Part shown: in pieces, positions 14,749 to 23,109 of the stretch | How positions within the stretch are numbered: position 1 is the stretch's first letter | How the letters are laid out: each line of letters begins with the position of its first letter | Origin: Clostridia bacterium | Lineage (GTDB): Bacteria; Bacillota; Clostridia; Christensenellales; Aristaeellaceae | Assembly (NCBI GenBank): GCA_017460395.1 | Contig: JAFUBA010000100.1 | Coordinates: forward strand, 1 to 35,128 | Length of the DNA stretch: 35,128 bases | Reading direction: 5' to 3' | Notes under the pieces: generated by a model | The model's database searches: none | Seen by the model: only the letters and a program-made list of their open reading frames with translations | Told to the model about the DNA's origin: nothing | Program-made: the position numbers and the translations under genes

Positions 14749-15702
14749 TCAGAGGGTGTCAGATGAAAGATCCATGTACCGGCACTCCTCCTGTGTCAGG
14801 GTGCACCCCAGCGCCTGCAGGTTTTCCTCCATGCGCTGCACCCGGAAGGTGCTGACAACGGCAAACATGTTGAAGCCCTGATGGAAGAGATAGGCGGTCG
14901 CAATCTGCGGCACCGTCATGTGGTGGGCTTCGGCCACCTCCTCGCAGCGCCTCAGGCGCTCGAAGTTGTCCGGGCAGTCGTAGGCACGCATGGCGAAGCG
15001 GTCCAGAAAGTCGGAGGCGCGATCCCTGTCAGAGCTCTTCATCTTTCCCGACAGGAGGCCCCGGCCGAGGGCGGAATAGGCGATGACGGGGAGCTGCGAA
15101 GATCGGTACCATTTGCGCGCCTCTTCTTCGCTTTTGCCTGTCAGCGTCACACATCCGCCGCCCCAGGGGTCCCGGATCTGCTCGGCCAGGGAGAAGTTGG
15201 GGCTGGAGGCGGAAAGGGGCGTCAGGAGATGGGCGCCGGCATAGGCCTGCGCCTCCGCAATGCGCCGGTGCGTCCAGTTGGACACACCGAAGGCGCGGAC
15301 CTGGCCTCTTTCTTTCATCTCCTGGAAGGTCTCCATGATTTCCCCGACGCCCGTGTGCACATCGTCCCGGTGGAGAAGATACAGATCTACGTGGCCCGTA
15401 CCGAGAGCCTCCAGCGTCCTGTGAAGGTCCTCCCGCATGGCCCGTGCATTCACGCGCCGGATAGGGCCGAAGGGATGGCAGCACTTGGAGAGGATCACGA
15501 CCTTCTCGCGGGCCCCTGTGTGCTTCAGCCATCGCCCGATGGCTTCCTCAGAGCCCTGGTAGACCCGTGCGGTATCGATGGCGTTCACGCCCATCTCGAG
15601 CATGCTGCTCAGCCATTCGTCTGTGTTTTCCGGGAGACTGCCCGTGCCGAGGAAGATCCTGGAGACGGGGATGTCCACACCGGGAATAAAACCAGTCATC
15701 AT
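14749..15702 (-). CDS. Aldo/keto reductase
   Basis: This is a 317-residue NAD(P)H-dependent oxidoreductase with a TIM-barrel fold. The catalytic tetrad is present: Asp43 (AIDTARVYQGSEEAIG), Tyr48, Lys73 (LSKCCHP) and His111 (YLLHRDD). GVSNWTHRRI and the C-terminal cofactor segment (SALGRGLLSG, then VSTFRVQRMEENLQAL) are also family features. The substrate cannot be read from sequence. Two adjacent ATGs (15702 and 15699) follow AAAGGAT; either may be used. The gene lies 64 bases after the helicase gene. No catabolic partners suggest a pathway. Confidence 0.93.
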   Translation of the reverse strand: MMTGFIPGVDIPVSRIFLGTGSLPENTDEWLSSMLEMGVNAIDTARVYQGSEEAIGRWLKHTGAREKVVILSKCCHPFGPIRRVNARAMREDLHRTLEALGTGHVDLYLLHRDDVHTGVGEIMETFQEMKERGQVRAFGVSNWTHRRIAEAQAYAGAHLLTPLSASSPNFSLAEQIRDPWGGGCVTLTGKSEEEARKWYRSSQLPVIAYSALGRGLLSGKMKSSDRDRASDFLDRFAMRAYDCPDNFERLRRCEEVAEAHHMTVPQIATAYLFHQGFNMFAVVSTFRVQRMEENLQALGCTLTQEECRYMDLSSDTL

Positions 15703-15766
15703 CTAGGGGATCCTTTCTGTGTACCCGGAAGGCGCATGCCGGCGCGCCGTTTCTCTGGGTGCAGCA

Positions 15767-18082
15767 TCACGTGTGAGAATCGTCCGGGGATGGAATGGCA
15801 TCCCAGAATTCCTTCAGGCCTGCTTCAAGGTCTCCCGTCTGTACCTGCCAGTGCTCCGGCAGGAGCGAGCGATAGGGCTCCATGGAAAAGCGGCTGTCAC
15901 AGAGAATGACGACGCCGCGGTCCTCGCAGGTGCGGATCACGCGTCCGCCGGCCTGTGCGACCTTCTGAAGGCCCGGGACCTGGGCGGCGAGATAGAAGCC
16001 GGACATGCCCTGAGACTCGTACCATCTCTGAAGCTCATCGAGGGCGGGGGAGACCATGGGCAGGCCAAGGCCTGCGATCAGGACGCCGTCGAGGCAGCGC
16101 CCGGGCAGATCAATGCCCTCGGAGAAGATGCCGCCCAGCACGCACAGGGAGAGCAGAGACTCTGAGAGCAGCAGCGGTTTTCTGTAGGCGGAGAGAAAGG
16201 CATCGCGCTCACCGAGCCCCATGCCGCGCGTCTGCATCTGAAAAGGAATGCCGGCATCCTCCAGGGACGAGGCCACCAAAAGCATATAGGCAAAGCTTGG
16301 AAAGAATGCGATGTACCGTCCCGGGTGCATGTTCATCATGGTCTGTATGGCGCCGGTCAGAAGGGGAACGGACTGCTCCCTTTGCCCGTAGCGCATGGGA
16401 ACAGGGAGGATGTGGCAGTACAGGTGCTCCCGCGGAAAGGGGGAGGGGATGGACAGGCAGGCATCCTCCTCCTCGCCGCCAAGGAGCTGCTTCATGCTCT
16501 GCAGGGGCGAGAAGGTGGCGGAAAAGCAGACGACGCCGGCTGCATGAGCTGTGTTTTCCCGGAAGTGTGAGGACGCGTCCATGCACATGAGGCGGAGCAC
16601 ATGGTGCTCATCAAAAAAGGCGGAGGTCCTGTCGGGATCCAGGCCCCAGGCGCGAAGAAAGGCCGCAAGATTCGAGAGAAACTCGCCTTTCTCCGGCCAG
16701 TCGATCTCGCCGTAGCTCATGAGGAGCTCGTCCATGAGCTCCTGCAGGGCCTGGGCAAGGGGCGAGAGTGCTTCCCGTGAGACGTTTCCCTCACTCCCCA
16801 GATCTTTCAGAAGCGAGATGGCCTTTCTTGCGCACTTTCTCAGCGGATGACCACGCTTCAGTCCCCGCATGGCCTGCACAAGCTGTCTGAGATCCGCCCG
16901 GTCCACCCACCCCGAGAGCATGTCGCGGATTCGGGGCAGAAGGTGGTGTGCCTCGTCAAAGAGCATGGTGACAGACCCGGATTCCGTGAGCTGCCGGATC
17001 CGGACGCCCGGATCCAGGAGATAATTGACATCCAGGACCAGGACGTCGGCGACGGAGGATAGACGAAGGGCGAATTCAAAGGGACAGAGGCTGTGCTTTT
17101 CTGACAGGCGCCAGATCAGGTCCGGCGGCCAGGCATCCAGGGAGACGGCCTCCATGAGGGCATCATTGTCCCGAAGCCCGTGTCCCCTTGCCCGGGGACA
17201 CTCCAGGGGTGAGCAGGCGGCCTCCGGAAAGGGGCAGAGGCGGTCCTTGGCCGTGAGCGTCATGGACCATATGGCGGGCACCGCTTCGTCCCAGAGCGAG
17301 AAGGTGTCCATGGCGCTCTGCTGCCCGGTGGTCCGCTCGGTGACATACAGGACCTTTGTCGTGAGCCCCTCACCCAGGGCCTTCAGAGAGGGAAAGAGGA
17401 CCGCGAGAGACTTGCCGGTGCCGGTGGGCATGGACACAAAGAGCCGCTTTCCTGTGCGGATGGCGTAGTACACCTGCCCGGACATCTCCCGCTGCCCCTG
17501 CCGCCAGGCGGGATAGGGGAAGGGGAGTGCATGCAGGTCCGCGTCCCGCCTTCGAAGATGGACCGAGGTGCGATCGAGAAATTCAAGGTAGGGGGCGAGG
17601 AGCACTTCGAAGCGGCAGAGCACCGTCTCCCTGTCCGTGTCCTCTGGAAAGGTGGCCAGCACATCGCCTCTGGCGCTCACATAGGTCACCTGGCAGGTGC
17701 AGCGCGCAAGGTCTGATCGCTCCTCCATCAGCATCCTTGCATAGCAGAGGGCCTGGGCCGTGTGGGCAGGAAGGGGGCTTGATGGCAGATTCTCCCCGGA
17801 CCACAGCTTGATCTCCTCAATGAGGGGAACATCGCCGTCCAGAAAGGCATCCATCCGCCCGGAGAGCCGGATGGGCATTCCCTCCGGCCCCGCAAGGTCC
17901 ATATGCAGCGGCACCTCGGCCTGCCAGGGCTGGGGCAGCTGGCGCTGGCGCGCCTTATGCCCCTCGGTGCCGTCCCGCAGTGCGCGAAGGGAGAAGGGGG
18001 CTACAAGGTCCTCACCGTGCAGCGTGAACTCCACGAGGGTGCGCACGGACAGGCGCAGGGTGCCTGATTCACTTTTCTTCAT
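15767..18082 (-). CDS. XPD/DinG-type Fe-S DNA helicase with N-terminal PD-(D/E)XK nuclease-like domain
   Basis: The 771-residue protein is a superfamily 2 helicase: MPTGTGKS Walker A (218-225), four cysteines typical of the XPD iron-sulfur cluster (283, 290, 295, 333), DEAH (376-379) and a C-terminal motif VI QAGGRVIRT near 720. The first 180 residues look like a PD-(D/E)XK nuclease fold (GRMDAF with Asp78, EEIKLW with Glu90 and Lys92, TAQALCYARML with Gln110), as in related clostridial proteins. Such helicases unwind 5' to 3' and are linked to repair of damaged or structured DNA. No clear ribosome site precedes the ATG at 18082. The divIVA terminator lies just upstream, so a separate promoter is needed. 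The helicase is certain; nuclease activity is inferred. Confidence 0.9.
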   Translation of the reverse strand: MKKSESGTLRLSVRTLVEFTLHGEDLVAPFSLRALRDGTEGHKARQRQLPQPWQAEVPLHMDLAGPEGMPIRLSGRMDAFLDGDVPLIEEIKLWSGENLPSSPLPAHTAQALCYARMLMEERSDLARCTCQVTYVSARGDVLATFPEDTDRETVLCRFEVLLAPYLEFLDRTSVHLRRRDADLHALPFPYPAWRQGQREMSGQVYYAIRTGKRLFVSMPTGTGKSLAVLFPSLKALGEGLTTKVLYVTERTTGQQSAMDTFSLWDEAVPAIWSMTLTAKDRLCPFPEAACSPLECPRARGHGLRDNDALMEAVSLDAWPPDLIWRLSEKHSLCPFEFALRLSSVADVLVLDVNYLLDPGVRIRQLTESGSVTMLFDEAHHLLPRIRDMLSGWVDRADLRQLVQAMRGLKRGHPLRKCARKAISLLKDLGSEGNVSREALSPLAQALQELMDELLMSYGEIDWPEKGEFLSNLAAFLRAWGLDPDRTSAFFDEHHVLRLMCMDASSHFRENTAHAAGVVCFSATFSPLQSMKQLLGGEEEDACLSIPSPFPREHLYCHILPVPMRYGQREQSVPLLTGAIQTMMNMHPGRYIAFFPSFAYMLLVASSLEDAGIPFQMQTRGMGLGERDAFLSAYRKPLLLSESLLSLCVLGGIFSEGIDLPGRCLDGVLIAGLGLPMVSPALDELQRWYESQGMSGFYLAAQVPGLQKVAQAGGRVIRTCEDRGVVILCDSRFSMEPYRSLLPEHWQVQTGDLEAGLKEFWDAIPSPDDSHT

Positions 18083-18118
18083 GCTGGGTACCGATAGAAT
18101 TGCAAAAACAAAATACAG

Positions 18119-18145
18119 AAAACAAAACGCGGGCCAGGCCCGCGT
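18119..18145 (-). terminator. Strong terminator of the divIVA-end operon
   Basis: A GC-rich stem (ACGCGGG/CCCGCGT, 18139-18145 with 18127-18133, 5-base loop) is followed on the minus strand by TTTTGTTTT. It begins 6 bases after the divIVA stop and closes the long recD2-divIVA gene run. Confidence 0.92.
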
Positions 18146-18150
18146 GTATA

Positions 18151-18651
18151 TCAGAGATCAGATGCCTTGTCCAGGGCATCCTGCTGAGCCTGGAGGAGGG
18201 AGACAAACTTTTCTTTATAGTCCTTGACGATCTGCTTGAGGGCTTCCACCTGGCGGTTCAGACTGTCCCGCTCACTGCTGAGGTTGCCCAGCTGTTCCTC
18301 GGCCTTCTCTCTGGCCTCGGCCAGGATGTTCTCAGCCTTGGCCTGGGCATCGCGGATCGTCTGGTCCTTGACCTGATGGGCCATGACCAGGATCTCCTCG
18401 AAGGTAGACACATCATGGGAGGTGGGCGCAGAGGATCCCTGAGGGGCAGGAGCGGCCTCTGTGGCGGCGCGGCTTGCGGCCATCTGGGCTTCCCGCAGCT
18501 GATTCTGTAAGGATTTGAACTCCGCATCCCTGCGGTCCATCTCATCACAGATCTGATCCAGGAACGTATCGACCTCTTCCTGATCGTAGCCCTTGGCAAC
18601 CTGATGGAACTGCTTGCTTTCAATGAGTTCAACGGTGATCTGCTCTGCCAT
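18151..18651 (-). CDS. divIVA: DivIVA-domain cell division or polarity protein
   Basis: The product is 166 residues. The N-terminal DivIVA domain (about 1-55: FHQVAKGYDQEEVDTFLDQICDEM) binds curved membrane at septa and poles. A short Ala/Pro-rich linker (65-80) leads to a coiled coil (about 85-160) that drives assembly. The ATG has AAAGGAG 9 bases upstream. It sits at the end of yggS-sepF-yggT-ylmH-divIVA, the arrangement seen downstream of ftsZ in many Gram-positive bacteria, although no ftsZ is in the window. The 110-base gap before it holds a palindrome. Confidence 0.95.
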   Translation of the reverse strand: MAEQITVELIESKQFHQVAKGYDQEEVDTFLDQICDEMDRRDAEFKSLQNQLREAQMAASRAATEAAPAPQGSSAPTSHDVSTFEEILVMAHQVKDQTIRDAQAKAENILAEAREKAEEQLGNLSSERDSLNRQVEALKQIVKDYKEKFVSLLQAQQDALDKASDL

Positions 18652-18687
18652 TTTGTGTAGCTCCTTTCAATGTTTCACAGGTGGTTT

Positions 18688-18708
18688 GGGATGTGCGGTG
18701 CACATCCC
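18688..18708. repeat. Perfect 9-bp inverted repeat upstream of divIVA
   Basis: GGGATGTGC and GCACATCCC are separated by three bases, between ylmH and divIVA and before the divIVA ribosome site. There is no T run, so it is not a typical terminator. An operator, an RNA processing site or an mRNA-stabilising hairpin are possible. Confidence 0.7.
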
Positions 18709-18761
18709 GTGGGATTGAAGGTAGAATGATCTAGAAAATAACTGCAATGGAATCATGTTTT

Positions 18762-19508
18762 TCAGCGTTTCCCCGAGAGAAACAGTTCCAGCTCGGCCGG
18801 AAGGCGGCCCTTTCGGTTGGGCTCCCCGAGGGACAGAAGACGGATGCGTCCATGGCCGCGGATACTGAGGAGATCGCCCTCGCAGACGTTGCGGTCCACA
18901 CGCTCCTCCGGGATGTGATTGAGTGACACCTGGCCTGCACGGATCAGATCGCAGGCGCGGGCGCGGGAGATGCGCAGACCGTCCGAGAGCACCGCATCCA
19001 GCCTGGGCGATGCCAGCGTCACGTGGAGCTGCTCGCCCGCCTGACGGGAAAAAACGGGCGGCGAGGACAGGACCCGGACGCGGATCGGGACCCGACCTGC
19101 CTCCGTCCATTCCAGGGGCAGCCGGTCTGCAACGAGGGGGAGCGCACACAGATAGGCGCACTCGCCGCTCATGACCAGATCGCCGAAGTAGCTTCTGTCA
19201 ATCTGCAGGGCCATCAGGCTGCCAAGCAGGGCACGGTGCTCCACCTGCCCGGACAGGCGGTGCCAGGTGATCTCAAGAAACCGCATGTCAAAGGAAGGAG
19301 ATTCGCCCAAAGGATAAAAGCAGGGCTGGAGACGCTCGGCATCCTCAAAGCCGCCGTCAAACGCCACCGACACATCCGCATCCCGGGCCATTTTTCTGGC
19401 AAGGGGGATGAGGGATGCGGGAAGAAAGCGTCCTGCGACACACCGGCCGGACCTGGCGGCGCGAATGGCTTCCTGGTGCAGTAGAATCTCATCTGCCTGG
19501 TCCGTCAT
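18762..19508 (-). CDS. ylmH: YlmH-like RNA-binding protein with S4 domain
   Basis: The 248-residue protein has the YlmH layout: an N-terminal domain, the conserved HRALLGSLMALQIDR/FGDLVMSG segment (91-115), and a C-terminal S4 RNA-binding domain (about 169-228: RLDAVLSDGLRISRARACDL, then QVSLNHIPEE). YlmH homologues bind RNA; a role in ribosome rescue has been reported for Bacillus, and the gene is often found in division clusters. Its ATG overlaps the yggT stop by four bases (ATGA), indicating coupled translation. Confidence 0.93.
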   Translation of the reverse strand: MTDQADEILLHQEAIRAARSGRCVAGRFLPASLIPLARKMARDADVSVAFDGGFEDAERLQPCFYPLGESPSFDMRFLEITWHRLSGQVEHRALLGSLMALQIDRSYFGDLVMSGECAYLCALPLVADRLPLEWTEAGRVPIRVRVLSSPPVFSRQAGEQLHVTLASPRLDAVLSDGLRISRARACDLIRAGQVSLNHIPEERVDRNVCEGDLLSIRGHGRIRLLSLGEPNRKGRLPAELELFLSGKR

Positions 19509-19774
19509 AGGTACCTCAGCGGAGAGAAGAGATTGCGCACCAGGGAGATCAGAAGCCAGCAGGCGATGGGCGAAAAGTCAAAAACCTGAAGCTGGGAGGG
19601 GAGATAGCGCTGCAGAAACCTTCGGATCGGTGCGAGCACGGGCTCGACGATGCTGTTGAGCAGGTTGATCCACTGGTTCTGCGCAGGGCGGACCCAGGAG
19701 AGGATCACATGGACCCAAAGAAGAATGCTGAACAGATTGAGCAGGGTATCGATCAGACCAAAAAGGGCACGCAT
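19505..19774 (-). CDS. yggT: YggT family membrane protein
   Basis: This small membrane protein of 89 residues has one YggT repeat: a hydrophobic helix at 5-25 (LIDTLLNLFSILLWVHVILSW), a re-entrant or amphipathic middle (NSIVEPVLAPIRRFL) and a second hydrophobic stretch at 68-82. Family members sit in division gene clusters and may affect envelope integrity or ion homeostasis; the mechanism is unknown. It overlaps ylmH by four bases and follows sepF by 46. Confidence 0.93.
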   Translation of the reverse strand: MRALFGLIDTLLNLFSILLWVHVILSWVRPAQNQWINLLNSIVEPVLAPIRRFLQRYLPSQLQVFDFSPIACWLLISLVRNLFSPLRYL

Positions 19775-19820
19775 GATGCTAACGTCCTTTCATCAGGCGG
19801 AAATCATCGTCCGAGGCTTA

Positions 19821-20738
19821 TCAGACGGTCTCCTGATAGCGCATCTGGGAGTGCTGCCAGGCAGCATTCTCCCGCCGTCTGGCTTCCTCGCTCCGGCGGT
19901 CCCTGTCCTGCTGGGCGCCCGGCCACATCTGCTGGTCATTCTGTTCGTTGAACTGCCGCAGCGACTCATAGGGGATGACCTTGACGGCATCGGGCGTGAT
20001 GAGGTAGATGGAGCGGGAGGAGATGCGGGTGAAGGTGTAGCCCATGGAGAAGGCTGCACCGTAGAGAAGATCGAGCGAGCGTGTGACGTCCTCAGGGCTG
20101 GGGAGCAGCTCTGTGTTGACGATGATGGACTCGCCGTTTCGCATGAACTCGATGAGCCGGTAGCAGGACTGGATGGACATGGGCTGCGTCAGCCGCTCCA
20201 CGTGCCGGTAGGCGGTGCCGTCCGGCTGCACGATCTGCCCCGGCATGTAGCTGATATTGTTGGGCACCGAGGGCTGCGACTGGGGCTGGAGCGGCATGGA
20301 CCAGCCGCCGGGTGCAGAGGACTGCTGTGGCGGCGTGGATGTCTGAGGAGCAGTGTAGGGCGGAGTGCCTGTCTGCATGGCAGGATTCATGCCGGGGGCA
20401 AACGGCGCTCCCGTCATGCCACCGCCGACATAGCCGGTCCACTGGGGCTGCATCTGGGACTGGGGAGGCGTCTGGGCCGGTCCGGGCCCGGACAGGGGTA
20501 CTGACTGCGGCTGAGACTGGGGAGCAGACTGCGGAGTGCTCTGGGGTGTCTGCACATTCTGCGGCTCGTTTTTCCGGAAAAGGGAGGGCCGCTTTTTCTG
20601 CACTTTGGCATACACCGGGTGATAGCCCGAGTGGCCGCCGTTTGCCATGTTGGGCGTCAGCTCGTCCTCACCCTGCGGGCGAAACGGCCCCTGCCCGAAG
20701 TTTTTGACCAGGTCAGACAGTTTATCAATGAAAGCCAT
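19821..20738 (-). CDS. sepF: Cell division protein SepF with an unusually long Q/P-rich linker
   Basis: SepF is the FtsZ anchor of Gram-positive bacteria. The product is 305 residues from the ATG at 20738, which begins with the membrane-binding amphipathic helix (MAFIDKLSDLVKNF). A TTG six codons earlier is possible but lacks a ribosome site. The C-terminal SepF domain is about residues 178-256 (RHVERLTQPM, IIVNTELL, SLDLLYGAAFSMGYTFTRIS, SIYLITP). Between them lies a linker of about 100 residues rich in Gln, Pro and Ser; usual SepF proteins are near 150 residues. The tail after 260 is charged and Gln-rich. The gene order confirms identity. Confidence 0.93.
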   Translation of the reverse strand: MAFIDKLSDLVKNFGQGPFRPQGEDELTPNMANGGHSGYHPVYAKVQKKRPSLFRKNEPQNVQTPQSTPQSAPQSQPQSVPLSGPGPAQTPPQSQMQPQWTGYVGGGMTGAPFAPGMNPAMQTGTPPYTAPQTSTPPQQSSAPGGWSMPLQPQSQPSVPNNISYMPGQIVQPDGTAYRHVERLTQPMSIQSCYRLIEFMRNGESIIVNTELLPSPEDVTRSLDLLYGAAFSMGYTFTRISSRSIYLITPDAVKVIPYESLRQFNEQNDQQMWPGAQQDRDRRSEEARRRENAAWQHSQMRYQETV

Positions 20739-20834
20739 AACAGGTCGTCCTTCCAAAAAGGAGATATATGGTGTCCGGCACGCCGGAAAAAAACAGACGC
20801 AGGACAGAAAAGCGCATGGCGCTTTTCCGATAGC

Positions 20835-21548
20835 TCAGGAAGGCGCCGGATAGTTCCTTTTGCCAAAGAGCAGGCTGCCGATGCGGACCATGGTGGCACC
20901 GTATCTGGCGGCCAGAAGGAAATCATGGGACATGCCCATGGAGAGTTCCTTCATCTCAATGCCGGGGATCATTTTCTCCCGCGTCCGCTCAAAGAGCGTG
21001 CGCATGTTCTGAAACAGGCGTGCGAGCGTTTCCTCATCGGCATCCAGGGGCATGACGGCCATCAGACCCTGCACCCTGAGTCCCTGGAGCGGCGCCACAT
21101 TTCTCAGAAACTGTTCAAGCTCCTCCGGGGGGAGTCCGCACTTCTGTTTTTCGCCTGCGGGGGAAATCTCCACCAGCACCGGCATGGTCACCTGGTGCTT
21201 CTGTGCCTGGCGGTCGATCTCCAGAGCCAGCTCCATGCGGTCCAGGGACTGGATCATAGAGACTCCCTCCATTATATATTTGACCTTGTTGGTTTGCAAC
21301 CGGCCAATCATGTGGACCTGGAAGCGGTCTGCGAGGACAGGCAGCTTCTCCCGGATCTCCTGGACCCGGTTTTCCCCGATGGTATCCACACCCATATCGG
21401 CGAGGGGGAGAAAGACTTCCGGCGCGTGCGTTTTCGTGACGGCAATGAGGCGGGGGGCGGGATAGCGTCCCTCGGAGGCGGTATTCAGAGCCTCCCGGAC
21501 CAGGGAGACCCTCGTCTCAAGGGAGGCGGATTCTGGGAGCGTCAGCAT
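20835..21548 (-). CDS. yggS: YggS-type pyridoxal phosphate homeostasis protein
   Basis: The 237-residue protein is a fold-type III PLP-binding protein (PLPBP/YggS) that buffers PLP and affects amino and keto acid balance, without known enzymatic turnover. Lys39 in RLIAVTKTH is the Schiff-base lysine. IGENRVQE, HMIGRLQTNKVK and the phosphate-binding end SMGMSHDFLLAARYGATMVRIG are characteristic. The gene lies next to sepF, the usual Gram-positive position. No strong ribosome site is seen before the ATG at 21548. The upstream stop is 36 bases away. Confidence 0.95.
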   Translation of the reverse strand: MLTLPESASLETRVSLVREALNTASEGRYPAPRLIAVTKTHAPEVFLPLADMGVDTIGENRVQEIREKLPVLADRFQVHMIGRLQTNKVKYIMEGVSMIQSLDRMELALEIDRQAQKHQVTMPVLVEISPAGEKQKCGLPPEELEQFLRNVAPLQGLRVQGLMAVMPLDADEETLARLFQNMRTLFERTREKMIPGIEMKELSMGMSHDFLLAARYGATMVRIGSLLFGKRNYPAPS

Positions 21549-21584
21549 AGTTTCACGCTTTCATGACTGGAATTGATGTCAGGA

Positions 21585-23054
21585 TCAAAACAGGCGAATG
21601 GTCTGATTCTCAAAGAGCAGGCCATCGGTGAGGGGGGTGATGTAGGTCTGATTCCCCTCAGTGCGCTCAATTTTCACAGGAATGAACAGGGAGTTGGAGC
21701 CGTCCTGTACTACCACGCCATCCATGTTGTCCTGGTGGTAGATGGCCCTGGTGGGCACCATGAAGGTGGAGACATAATCGCCCAGGCGCGCTTTGCACGA
21801 GCGCATGTAGAGGACCGGCAGGACACTGCTTTCCACCTTCAGGCGCAGAAGCAGTTCATTGCCGGAGCGGGTGAAGGAGTCCACCACGGCCTCCACCTTG
21901 GTGTTTTCAAGCCGTTCCAGCTGCAGCTCCAGCTTCTGCCCCTCCACCGGGTTCATGGTGGCCTGGTCCACCAGCATCAGCACCACAAACTGTCCGTCAA
22001 AGACCGTGCGGTAGATGGTGGTCTTGGACTTGCCGGGACTGGAGTTTTCCGGCTTGTTGCCCTGGATCATCCGCCGGACTTCAGCCGGGGAAAAGGTATC
22101 GTAGTTCTGCGCGGTGAGGCCGTACTCAAAGCCGTCTGAGTAGAAGGATACGATGCACTCCCGGTTTGATACGTACTGCTTGGTCCAGGAGTCGATCCTC
22201 TGCTTCTGGGCCTGCTCGTCGTCGAGCAGGCGTGTGAGCCGCTGGTCGCCGGCATACTTCTGGTGCAGATACTGCTGCCTGGCGGTGACGGCGGCGCCCA
22301 GGAGCTTTTCCTGGTTGGGAAGGGATCCGCGGGTGCCGGCGATGATTTCACGCACTTCCCTCGCCCTTGTCAGCACATCCGTGTTCACCCGGTCCAGCTG
22401 GGCATCGTAGGTGGTCTCGCTCGTGACAAGACCCAGCTCATAATCGCGGATCTGGTCACGGTATTCCTGGAGCGCGGCGGTTTCCCTGGTGGAAAAGCCG
22501 GAGGAGTACACGTTGCAGATGGTGATGTTGCGGGCGATGCTCTTGCCCTCCTCCGCGATATATTCTATGGAGGTGACGCCGTCTGCATCAAAGGGCACCT
22601 CGTTTCGCACAATCAGGGCATCGCCCGTGTAATTGGTGCCGAGACTGCCGATCTGAATCTTTCCATACAGAGCCCTCTGCGGCGAATAGTTCAGGTAGAT
22701 GTATACGCCAAAGAGCGCAAGGAAAAAGAATACGATGACCCACTGAGATGGGGACAGGTGCCGCCGGGGCTTTGGCTGCTCGGGCGGGGGCGTAAAGATG
22801 GGCTGTGAGAAACCGCCCTCCTGGGAAGTGTAGGGTACTGCGGACGCCTCCGGGGCAGGCTGCGCGGCGGGCTGGGCAGAAGGGTCCTGGAAGGGAGGCT
22901 GCGTGCCCTGAACGCCCGTGCCCTGGTAGGGCGGCTGAAAGCCGGATGGCGCGGGAGCACTCTGGGGGGCCTGGGGCCACATGCCCTGCTGTGTCCCACT
23001 CCCCTGTGTGCCCCAGGTGCCCTGCTGGCTGGCCCATGGATCATACTGACTCAT
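21585..23054 (-). CDS. HlyD-like membrane protein with Q/P-rich cytoplasmic tail
   Basis: The product is 489 residues. Residues 1-100 are low complexity (Gln, Gly, Pro, Trp, Ser) and probably cytoplasmic. One membrane helix follows at about 105-123 (WVIVFFFLALFGVYIYLNY). The outside part resembles HlyD-type adaptors: a short beta region (GDALIVRNEVPFDADGVTSI), a coiled-coil hairpin (about 185-285) and C-terminal beta barrels (VVDSFTRSGNELLLRLKV, FMVPTRAIY, GVVVQDGSNSLFIPVKIE). Adaptors of this type work with ABC or other exporters, but no transporter is encoded nearby. Similar orphan HlyD-like genes neighbour sepF in Clostridia. The ribosome site is GAGGAAA. Efflux function is not demonstrated. 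Confidence 0.75.
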   Translation of the reverse strand: MSQYDPWASQQGTWGTQGSGTQQGMWPQAPQSAPAPSGFQPPYQGTGVQGTQPPFQDPSAQPAAQPAPEASAVPYTSQEGGFSQPIFTPPPEQPKPRRHLSPSQWVIVFFFLALFGVYIYLNYSPQRALYGKIQIGSLGTNYTGDALIVRNEVPFDADGVTSIEYIAEEGKSIARNITICNVYSSGFSTRETAALQEYRDQIRDYELGLVTSETTYDAQLDRVNTDVLTRAREVREIIAGTRGSLPNQEKLLGAAVTARQQYLHQKYAGDQRLTRLLDDEQAQKQRIDSWTKQYVSNRECIVSFYSDGFEYGLTAQNYDTFSPAEVRRMIQGNKPENSSPGKSKTTIYRTVFDGQFVVLMLVDQATMNPVEGQKLELQLERLENTKVEAVVDSFTRSGNELLLRLKVESSVLPVLYMRSCKARLGDYVSTFMVPTRAIYHQDNMDGVVVQDGSNSLFIPVKIERTEGNQTYITPLTDGLLFENQTIRLF

Positions 23055-23109
23055 ACTGTTTCCTCATGTGCGGCTGCCATCATGCGTGGCCCTGACAAAA
23101 GGGCACGGC

